Shown one piece after another: positions 1 through 5,602 of a stretch of DNA of 8,512 nt. The position numbers and the translations under genes were made by a program. Position 1 is the stretch's first letter. Each line of letters opens with the position of its first letter. Source of the DNA: Lachnospiraceae bacterium (GTDB lineage Bacteria; Bacillota; Clostridia; Lachnospirales; Lachnospiraceae); contig DOVL01000295.1 of NCBI GenBank assembly GCA_003520105.1, positions 1 to 8,512 on the forward strand, given 5' to 3'. Under the pieces are notes generated by a model, which worked only from the letters and a program-made list of their open reading frames with translations, was not told where the DNA came from and ran no database searches.

Positions 1-454
1 CTTTGTTAAGGGGCAAATATGTAAAAACCATATCCAGAATGTCATTCTGGAGCTGATCGATCAGGTTGTTTGAGAGGCCGATGGAGATCTTCAAAGAGTC
101 TTCAGGATGAGCATTCCTGTATTCGAGCAGTAATGAGGCCAGATGTGCTTCATAAATAGAGTCGGCGCTGCCTATCCTGATATGACTTTCAAAATGATGG
201 TTCGAGGCAATCTCCGCCAGAGAAGTATCAGTAAGCTCGATAACCTTCTCTGCGTAGTCCTTAAATTTCTCACCCTCAGGAGTCAGTTTGACGCTCCTGT
301 TGGTCCTTTCGAAGAGCTTTGTATGAAGCTCTTTTTCAAGTTCATTTATTCTGTTTGTAACCGTCGACTGTGCGACAAAGAGCTGGTCTGCCGTTCTCGT
401 GTAGCTCTTGGTGTCGGACAGATTTATGAATGTTCTTAATGCTTCTATATCCAT
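1..454 (-). CDS. LysR-type transcriptional regulator, 5' part only (runs off left edge)
   Basis: The minus strand reads 151 codons from an ATG at 454-452 to the window edge without a stop. The product starts MDIEALRTFINLSDTKSYTR and continues with TADQLFVAQSTVTNRINELE and LFERTNRSVKLTPEG, the classic LysR-family winged helix-turn-helix of about the first 60 residues, followed by the linker helix. From about residue 90 (HIRIGSADSIYEAHL) it enters the periplasmic-binding-protein-like effector domain, and most of that domain lies outside the window. A weak GGTGA ribosome site stands about 10 bases before the ATG. The gene is divergent from the Re-citrate synthase-like gene at 779. LysR regulators commonly control the divergent neighbour and themselves, so this neighbour is the likely target (inference). 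The effector ligand cannot be told. The family call is secure; the specific role is not. Confidence 0.93.
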   Translation of the reverse strand, partial: MDIEALRTFINLSDTKSYTRTADQLFVAQSTVTNRINELEKELHTKLFERTNRSVKLTPEGEKFKDYAEKVIELTDTSLAEIASNHHFESHIRIGSADSIYEAHLASLLLEYRNAHPEDSLKISIGLSNNLIDQLQNDILDMVFTYLPLNK

Positions 455-616
455 TTGTTTTTCACCGCTTTCGTTTGTTTTTGATGATAATACTATGCTT
501 GTATGATTGCCATGATCATTATGTCGCATCGAATATTATCACTGATTATTTTGTTTCAGTCGGGAACTGGTTGGATGTTTGATCAGTTCGTTTTCAATAT
601 GTCTAAAATTATAATA

Positions 617-640
617 ATTCGTTTTATCGATAAAAGCAAT
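617..640. promoter_or_regulatory. 24-bp near-perfect palindrome, candidate LysR-type operator
   Basis: The core TTTTATCGATAAAA (622-635) is a perfect 14-bp palindrome. After a two-base mismatch on each side the symmetry continues with ATT at 617-619 and AAT at 638-640, so 20 of 24 positions are symmetric. It contains T-N11-A spacings as expected for LysR-family sites. Its centre (628.5) lies about 60 bases upstream of the start of transcription predicted from the promoter at 654-682, matching the usual recognition site of LysR activators near -65. Binding by the adjacent regulator is inference from position and symmetry. Confidence 0.6.
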
Positions 641-653
641 CGGATTTATTCAT

Positions 654-682
654 TTTACACATAGTTAAATATATGCTACAAC
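654..682 (+). promoter_or_regulatory. Predicted sigma-A-type promoter for the Re-citrate synthase-like gene
   Basis: The -35 box TTTACA (654-659, five of six consensus) is followed after exactly 17 bases by the -10 box TACAAC (677-682, four of six), with an extended -10 TG at 674-675. Transcription would start near 689, leaving a leader of about 90 bases before the ATG at 779. The weak -10 fits a promoter that needs an activator, and the palindrome at 617-640 lies just upstream. Confidence 0.5.
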
Positions 683-778
683 TTGAAGCATGTTGAAAAA
701 CGAAACAAACATCACTTAGTTGAACCAAACACAGATGCAGAATAGAACGATAGAACATTGATATCAGGAGGGACGAAG

Positions 779-2149
779 ATGCACGATATAATCCTTAGCA
801 GCAAAACAAACAAGCTTGAGCAGGATCCGTATATATATCAGCTTCAGGACGTAGACAGTCCGGAGCTTTTCAGGGAAATGTTCCCTTACACGGATACACC
901 GAAGATCGCATTTAATTACCGAAGGGTGCCTGAGAACATGCCGGAGGATATATTTATCACGGATACTACATTCAGGGATGGCCAGCAGTCGAGAGCACCT
1001 TATACGACTGAGCAGATGGTTCACATCTACAAGCTGCTGAACAAGCTTGGCGGTCCGAAGGGCATGATCCGCCAGACTGAGTTCTTCGTTTATTCCGAGA
1101 AGGATAGAAAAGCACTGGAAAAATGTATGGAGCTTGGGCTCGAGTTTCCTGAGATAACAACCTGGATCAGAGCGTCGAAGAAGGATTTTGAACTTGTGAG
1201 ATCGATAGGCGTCAAGGAAACAGGAATCCTCGTAAGCTGCTCGGATTACCATATCTTCCACAAGATGGGACTGACTCGTAAACAGGCTATGGACAAATAC
1301 CTCGGAATCGTTTCCGAATGTATCGAGGCCGGGCTTCGCCCGAGATGCCATTTTGAAGATATAACAAGAGCTGATTTTTATGGCTTCGTAGTGCCGTTTG
1401 CGAACAAGCTTATGGAGCTCTCGAAGGAGAGCGGAGTGCCTGTGAAGATCAGAGCCTGCGACACGATGGGCTATGGCGTGCCGTATCCGGGAGCTGCTCT
1501 TCCGAGAAGTGTTTCGGGAATTATTTACGGTCTTCAGCATTATTCGTCAGTTCCTTCGGAAATGATCGAATGGCATGGCCACAACGACTTCTACAAGGGC
1601 GTTGTAAATGCCACCACCGCATGGATGTATGGTGCCGGCGCAGTTAACTGTTCGCTCCTCGGTATCGGTGAGAGAACCGGAAATGTTCCGCTCGAGGCAA
1701 TGGTCTTCGAATATGCTTCTCTTCGTGGTCACCTGAACGGAATGGATACTCGCGTGATCACTGAGATTGCCGAGTATTTGCAGAATGAAACCGGCTATAA
1801 GATTCCACCGATGACTCCTTTCGTAGGAGCTGATTTCAATCTCACCAGGGCCGGAATCCACGCTGACGGAATGATGAAGAACCCTGAAATATATAATATT
1901 TTCGACACCGAAACGATCCTGAACAGGCCGCCGAAGGTATCTGTTACCAACACATCCGGTGTTGCCGGAATCGGCTTCTGGGTTAATGAATACAGAAGAA
2001 ATCATGGCGAGGCTGAGCTTGGAAAGGATCATCCGCTTATCAGAAAGATTTACGAGTGGGTTACTTCCGAATACGATGGCGGAAGAGTTACAATGATCAG
2101 TGATAATGAACTCGTTCAGAAATATAATGAAAATCTTGAGTTGTTGTGA
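779..2149 (+). CDS. Re-citrate synthase-like DRE-TIM metallolyase (isopropylmalate/homocitrate synthase family)
   Basis: The 456-residue product is a DRE-TIM barrel acetyl-CoA condensing enzyme. Visible motifs are the metal-binding DTTFRDGQQ (62-70), the metal-ligand pair HGHND (266-270), GIGERTGN (295-302), and AGIHADG (358-364), where the histidine matches the one that reaches a partner active site in homocitrate and isopropylmalate synthases. It lacks the roughly 130-residue LeuA allosteric domain after the barrel, so leucine feedback is unlikely. The N-terminal lead (about residues 20-60, with FREMFPYTDTPKIAFN) and the IRQTEFF and SDYHIF motifs resemble, from memory, the Clostridium kluyveri Re-citrate synthase group, which makes citrate from acetyl-CoA and oxaloacetate for glutamate synthesis in anaerobes. 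Isopropylmalate or citramalate synthase activity is not excluded. The ATG at 779 is chosen because AGGAGG (766-771) lies 7 bases before it; an in-frame TTG at 758 precedes that site. It is the probable target of the divergent LysR regulator. Confidence 0.8.
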   Translation: MHDIILSSKTNKLEQDPYIYQLQDVDSPELFREMFPYTDTPKIAFNYRRVPENMPEDIFITDTTFRDGQQSRAPYTTEQMVHIYKLLNKLGGPKGMIRQTEFFVYSEKDRKALEKCMELGLEFPEITTWIRASKKDFELVRSIGVKETGILVSCSDYHIFHKMGLTRKQAMDKYLGIVSECIEAGLRPRCHFEDITRADFYGFVVPFANKLMELSKESGVPVKIRACDTMGYGVPYPGAALPRSVSGIIYGLQHYSSVPSEMIEWHGHNDFYKGVVNATTAWMYGAGAVNCSLLGIGERTGNVPLEAMVFEYASLRGHLNGMDTRVITEIAEYLQNETGYKIPPMTPFVGADFNLTRAGIHADGMMKNPEIYNIFDTETILNRPPKVSVTNTSGVAGIGFWVNEYRRNHGEAELGKDHPLIRKIYEWVTSEYDGGRVTMISDNELVQKYNENLELL

Positions 2150-2282
2150 TAATATTTTCGTTGAGATGGTCATGTGCGGCTCGCTGCATACATGCGAAAA
2201 TAGTGGTTATTGCAGACGCGTGATGAAGAGAGCAATATTGAATAGTGAGATAGAATAGAATAACATCCGGAGGAATAAAGAG

Positions 2283-3557
2283 ATGGAAAAGAAACCGTTT
2301 GTAACAAAAGAACAGATCGAGGAGATCGTTAAGAAATATCCTACACCTTTCCACATTTACGATGAGAAGGGAATCCGTGAAAATGCAAGAAAGATGAGAG
2401 AGGCATTCGCTTGGAACAAGGGATTTAAGGAGTATTTTGCAGTAAAGGCAACTCCGAACCCAAGCATCCTTAAGGTGCTTCACGAAGAGGGCTGCGGAAC
2501 AGACTGCTCTTCAATGGCAGAACTTGTGATGTCACATAAGATCGGCCTTTCGGGAAATGATATCATGTTTTCATCAAATGACACTCCTGCTGAGGAGTTC
2601 GCTTACGCAGCGGAGATCGGCGCGACGATCAACTTCGATGATATTACACATATTCCTTTTGCAAAGGAGGCTTGCGGCGGTATACCTAAGAGGGTTTCCT
2701 GCAGATACAATCCGGGAGGAGTTTTCACTCTCGGCGAGAGCAAGGAAGGCTTCCAGGTTATGGACAATCCGGGTGATGCAAAATACGGTATGACCAAGGA
2801 TCAGCTTATGGAGGCTTATTCGACTCTTAAGGCTGAAGGTGCCGAGGAGTTCGGAATGCACGCATTTCTTGCAAGTAATACACTTTCAAATGATTATTAT
2901 CCTGCACTTGCGAAGATACTCTTCGGGCTTGCGGTGGAAATAAAGGAGAAGACCGGCGTTAAGCTTGGTTTCATCAACCTTTCCGGTGGTGTCGGTATCG
3001 CATATAAGCCTGAGCAGGAGGCTAACGATATCGTGAAGATCGGTGAGGGCGTTAAGAAGGTTTACGAGGAAGTTCTCGTTCCTGCGGGAATGGGAGATGT
3101 TGAGATCTATACAGAGCTTGGACGTTTCATGCTTGCTCCTTACGGACACCTTGTTACCAAAGCTATTCATGAGAAGCACATTTACAAGGAGTACATCGGT
3201 GTTGATGCCTGTGCGGCTAACCTTATGAGACCTGCAGTTTACGGTTCATATCACCACATAACAGTACTCGGTAAGGAAAATGCACCGCTCGATCATGTAT
3301 ACGATGTGACAGGTTCGCTCTGCGAGAACTGCGATAAATTCGCTATAGACAGAAACCTTCCGAAGATCGATATGGGAGACTATCTTGTTATCCATGATAC
3401 AGGTGCTCACGGCTTTGCTATGGGCTATAACTACAACGGACGCCTCTGGTCGGCAGAACTTCTTCTCCGCGAGAACGGTGACGTTACACTTATCCGTCGT
3501 GCCGAGACCATAGATGATTATTTTGCAACTCTTGATGGTTTCTGGGATGCACTGTAG
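2283..3557 (+). CDS. lysA: Diaminopimelate decarboxylase (divergent LysA subgroup)
   Basis: The 424-residue product is a fold-type III PLP-dependent decarboxylase (alanine-racemase-like barrel, then a beta domain). It would convert meso-diaminopimelate to lysine and CO2 in the cytoplasm. The PLP lysine is K55 in YFAVKATPNP. Other landmarks are the glycine loop SGGVG (234-238), ELGR (278-281, usually EPGR), the RPAVYGSYHHI block (316-326), CENCD (347-351, usually CESGD, with the catalytic Cys-Glu kept), and DTGAHGFAMGYNYNGR (372-387). The usual HCHIGS loop is changed: H193 and the serine remain, but the second His and the Gly are lost. These departures suggest a divergent LysA clade; another acidic amino-acid decarboxylase is a weaker alternative. 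GGAGG (2269-2273) lies 9 bases before the ATG. The 133-base gap to the upstream gene has no clear terminator or promoter, so co-transcription is plausible. No lysine riboswitch is recognised in the gap. Confidence 0.85.
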   Translation: MEKKPFVTKEQIEEIVKKYPTPFHIYDEKGIRENARKMREAFAWNKGFKEYFAVKATPNPSILKVLHEEGCGTDCSSMAELVMSHKIGLSGNDIMFSSNDTPAEEFAYAAEIGATINFDDITHIPFAKEACGGIPKRVSCRYNPGGVFTLGESKEGFQVMDNPGDAKYGMTKDQLMEAYSTLKAEGAEEFGMHAFLASNTLSNDYYPALAKILFGLAVEIKEKTGVKLGFINLSGGVGIAYKPEQEANDIVKIGEGVKKVYEEVLVPAGMGDVEIYTELGRFMLAPYGHLVTKAIHEKHIYKEYIGVDACAANLMRPAVYGSYHHITVLGKENAPLDHVYDVTGSLCENCDKFAIDRNLPKIDMGDYLVIHDTGAHGFAMGYNYNGRLWSAELLLRENGDVTLIRRAETIDDYFATLDGFWDAL

Positions 3558-3605
3558 AAAATTATTCTCGCGATTCCGGTTTATCAAAATGTATTGATGA
3601 AATAA

Positions 3606-3646
3606 AAAGCATGGGCATATGTTTTAGAACAATATGCCCATGCTTT
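3606..3646. terminator. Bidirectional intrinsic terminator between convergent lysA and prolyl isomerase genes
   Basis: A perfect 15-bp stem pairs AAAGCATGGGCATAT (3606-3620) with ATATGCCCATGCTTT (3632-3646). A further GTT/AAC pairing inside, past one bulged A, leaves a TTAG loop. The right side continues with TTTATTTGTTATT, and the minus-strand reading continues with TTTTTATTTC, so the hairpin can end transcription from both sides. It sits 48 bases after the lysA stop and 27 bases after the stop of the converging gene. Confidence 0.9.
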
Positions 3647-3672
3647 ATTTGTTATTAAGATGAATTAGAACG

Positions 3673-4197
3673 TTAGCGCGGAAGCTTCTCCGGTTCCGGA
3701 TATTCAACACCCTGAGTATCGATCACGATGCTCTGGATCCTCTGCTCTACGATTGGCTTGTCGCCCCAGCCTGTGCGGGTTGTAGCGATAGCATTTACCA
3801 CGTCCATGCCCTCTGTAACCTTGCCGAAAGCAGCGTACTGTCCGTCAAGATGAGGAGCATCCATATGCATGATGAAGAACTGTGATCCTGCTGAATCAGG
3901 ATTCATTGAACGAGCCATTGAGAGAACGCCTGCCGTATGACGGAGATCGTTCTTAAAACCGTTGGCTGCGAACTCGCCTCTGATCGAATATCCCGGTCCG
4001 CCTGTACCGCGTCCCTCAGGGCATCCGCCCTGGATCATGAAGCCGCTTATAACTCTGTGAAATATGAGTCCGTTATAGAATCCGGACTTAGCCAGTGAGA
4101 TGAAATTATTCACTGTATTTGGTGCGATTTCAGGGTAAAGCTCAAACTTGATCACGCCGCCGTCTGCCATTGTTAAAATTCCTGTTGGATTTGCCAA
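3673..4197 (-). CDS. Cyclophilin-type peptidyl-prolyl cis-trans isomerase, cytoplasmic
   Basis: The product is a single cyclophilin domain that catalyses cis-trans isomerisation of Xaa-Pro bonds and assists protein folding. Landmarks counted from the chosen start are [13 protein letters not shown] (46-58, carrying the catalytic Arg and the Phe-Met-Gln pocket), SAGSQFFIM (102-110) and [12 protein letters not shown] (116-127); the tryptophan of human cyclophilin A is His here. There is no signal peptide, so it should act in the cytoplasm. I start it at TTG 4197 (174 residues, [14 protein letters not shown]) because AAAGGA (4213-4208 on the minus strand) lies 10 bases upstream and the family begins at about this point. 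A longer reading from ATG 4251 would add 18 hydrophobic and charged residues, would place the ribosome site inside the gene, and would start upstream of the predicted start of transcription. The gene converges on lysA and is divergent from mltG. Confidence 0.92.
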   Translation of the reverse strand: MANPTGILTMADGGVIKFELYPEIAPNTVNNFISLAKSGFYNGLIFHRVISGFMIQGGCPEGRGTGGPGYSIRGEFAANGFKNDLRHTAGVLSMARSMNPDSAGSQFFIMHMDAPHLDGQYAAFGKVTEGMDVVNAIATTRTGWGDKPIVEQRIQSIVIDTQGVEYPEPEKLPR

Positions 4198-4241
4198 AAT
4201 TGTATCATCCTTTCTTGAAATTAATAATAAAAGATGGTAAT

Positions 4242-4270
4242 ATAATAACATTAATGTAAAATTACTTCAA
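4242..4270 (-). promoter_or_regulatory. Predicted sigma-A-type promoter for the prolyl isomerase gene
   Basis: On the minus strand the -35 box TTGAAG (4270-4265, four of six) is separated by 17 bases from the -10 box TATTAT (4247-4242, five of six). Transcription would begin near 4235 and give a leader of about 38 bases before the TTG start at 4197. This independently supports the shorter protein start, since the alternative ATG at 4251 lies upstream of the predicted start of transcription. Confidence 0.6.
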
Positions 4271-4389
4271 GTATGTCCATTTTTCGGATGATAAACGGCA
4301 AATTGTCGCGCAAAACAAGTATTTTTGACGTGTTGTCAGATTACTTTTTCGAAGGATACAGCTTGAGAGTAGGAGCAGCGATATAAACC

Positions 4390-5541
4390 ATGGGTATCAG
4401 AAAAACAACAGTAAAAATAGTAAAATGGGTAGTTGCGATCATAGTATCCGTAATGCTCTTCGGTGTAGTGAAGGATTATGTTAAGGATATTTACGATGAT
4501 TACCAGAAGGAGTACACAAACACACAGATAACACAGGGCAGAGATGTTGTTGTCGAAATTCCGGAAGGAGCTTCGGAAAAGGATGTCGCGAAGATCCTGA
4601 AGAGGAAGGGACTTATCAAATACAAAACCGCTTTCACGAGAAGGCTTTCCAACTCGGAATACAGCGGCAAGTTGAAGAGCGGTATTTATACACTTAACAC
4701 CGGAATGAATACTCTTGAAATGATGAGGATCATGTCCGAGGAGAAGGAAGTCGAGGGACCTATCGACAGACTTATTATCCCTGAGGGCTTCACCATAGAC
4801 CAGATCGCTGAGAGATGCGAGGAACAGAATATCTGCTCTAAGAGCGATTTCATCAAAGCGGTCAAGTCGATAACCACATCTGATTTTGAATATCTCGCAG
4901 AGGTGCCTGAGGGCGCGGATGTCAGGTACAGGCTTGAGGGATTCCTCTTCCCTGCTACGTATGATATTTACGAGGATACAACTCCGGAGCTGTTGGTAAG
5001 AGAGATGCTTAGAGCATTCAGAAACCGTTACACAGACAGCATGAAGGAGAGAGCCGAGGAACTTGGCTACACCACCTACGAGATCATTACTCTTGCGTCT
5101 ATGCTTGAGAGAGAGTGCAGCGTTCCTGAAGAGAGAACTCTGATGGCGAGAGTATATTATAACCGTCTGGACGAAGGCATGCTTCTTCAGGTCGACCCTA
5201 CGGTTCTTTATCCTCTTACACAGGGTAAATACAACAAAGAGGTCGTAACCTACGAAGACCTGGAACTTGATTCACCGTACAACACATACATGTACACGGG
5301 GCTTCCGTCAGGACCGATAAGTAACCCGGGATTTGAATGTATCAACGCGATACTTTATCCGGATGATAACGATTACTATTACTACCGACTCGTTAATGAA
5401 GACGAGGGACGTCATAAGTTCAGTGAAACTCTTGAGGAGCACGAGGACACATCGGACGATGAGAAGTGGATGCACGGACTTCCTAAAGAAGATGAGGAAG
5501 ATGATTCCGACGACGATGATTATGATGGCGAAGACTGGTAG
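4390..5541 (+). CDS. mltG: Endolytic peptidoglycan transglycosylase MltG (YceG-like), with acidic C-terminal tail
   Basis: The 383-residue product is a membrane-anchored lytic transglycosylase that cuts nascent glycan strands and so sets their length. A short basic N-terminus precedes one membrane segment (about residues 10-27, VKWVVAIIVSVMLFGVV), placing the rest outside the cell. Residues 50-115 form the LysM-like part (VEIPEGASEKDVAKIL, LKSGIYTLNTG). The catalytic part carries EGFLFPATYDI (183-193), LASMLERE (235-242, with the catalytic glutamate), YNRLDEGMLLQVDPTVLY (257-274) and SPYNTYMYTGLPSGPISNPG (295-314). After about residue 345 it ends in an unusual tail very rich in Asp and Glu, with a run of four Asp and a final Trp. 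AGGAG (4371-4375) lies 14 bases before the ATG, longer than usual, and a TAA at 4384-4386 excludes an upstream in-frame start. The next gene follows after 61 bases without a terminator, so a transcript shared with the FHA gene is likely. Confidence 0.92.
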   Translation: MGIRKTTVKIVKWVVAIIVSVMLFGVVKDYVKDIYDDYQKEYTNTQITQGRDVVVEIPEGASEKDVAKILKRKGLIKYKTAFTRRLSNSEYSGKLKSGIYTLNTGMNTLEMMRIMSEEKEVEGPIDRLIIPEGFTIDQIAERCEEQNICSKSDFIKAVKSITTSDFEYLAEVPEGADVRYRLEGFLFPATYDIYEDTTPELLVREMLRAFRNRYTDSMKERAEELGYTTYEIITLASMLERECSVPEERTLMARVYYNRLDEGMLLQVDPTVLYPLTQGKYNKEVVTYEDLELDSPYNTYMYTGLPSGPISNPGFECINAILYPDDNDYYYYRLVNEDEGRHKFSETLEEHEDTSDDEKWMHGLPKEDEEDDSDDDDYDGEDW

Positions 5542-5602
5542 GATTTAAATTAATACATGATATTTTCAGACTAAAATATATAGCAGGAGGAGACGGGTTG
5601 AA

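Larger units (their letters stand above)
455..778. promoter_or_regulatory. Divergent intergenic regulatory region between lysR-type gene and Re-citrate synthase-like gene
   Basis: This 324-base AT-rich stretch has no credible gene. It holds the palindrome at 617-640 and a forward promoter at 654-682, both listed separately. It also has smaller dyads: TGATAATA at 485-492 with TATTATCA at 534-541, the palindrome ATGATCAT at 512-519, and GAACTG at 564-569 with CAGTTC at 584-589. On the minus strand a perfect TATAAT lies at 613-608, but no acceptable -35 hexamer is found 16-18 bases upstream, so the promoter of the regulator is unsettled. The 5' leader of the forward gene would be about 90 bases and shows no recognisable riboswitch or leader peptide. 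Confidence 0.6.

Noticed and set aside
143..439. Open frame of 98 codons on the plus strand
   Set aside because: It lies wholly antisense to the clear LysR-type reading frame and has no recognisable domain or ribosome site.
758..778. TTG start adding seven residues to the Re-citrate synthase-like protein
   Set aside because: The ribosome site AGGAGG at 766-771 would fall inside the gene; the ATG at 779 has ideal 7-base spacing.
764..1540. Long antisense open frame of 258 codons
   Set aside because: It is opposite the conserved Re-citrate synthase-like gene, has no family resemblance, and reflects codon bias of the real gene.
2150..2282. Lysine riboswitch, terminator or promoter before lysA
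   Set aside because: The 133-base gap is too short for a full lysine riboswitch plus expression platform, and I see no matching stems. Two TAGAAT hexamers lack a -35 partner, and the CATGT/ACATG pairing is too weak for a terminator.
4198..4251. Longer prolyl isomerase with an 18-residue hydrophobic N-terminus that could look like a membrane or signal segment
   Set aside because: The ATG at 4251 lies upstream of the predicted start of transcription, and the ribosome site AAAGGA fits the TTG at 4197.
4325..4360. Promoter for mltG (TTGACG at 4325 or TTGTCA at 4333 with GATACA at 4355)
   Set aside because: TTGACG has no -10 at proper spacing. TTGTCA with GATACA has 16-base spacing, but the -10 matches only three of six positions.
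5572..5577. TAAAAT as -10 box of a separate promoter for the FHA gene
   Set aside because: No -35 hexamer is found 16-18 bases upstream, and the AT-rich gap makes such a match likely by chance.
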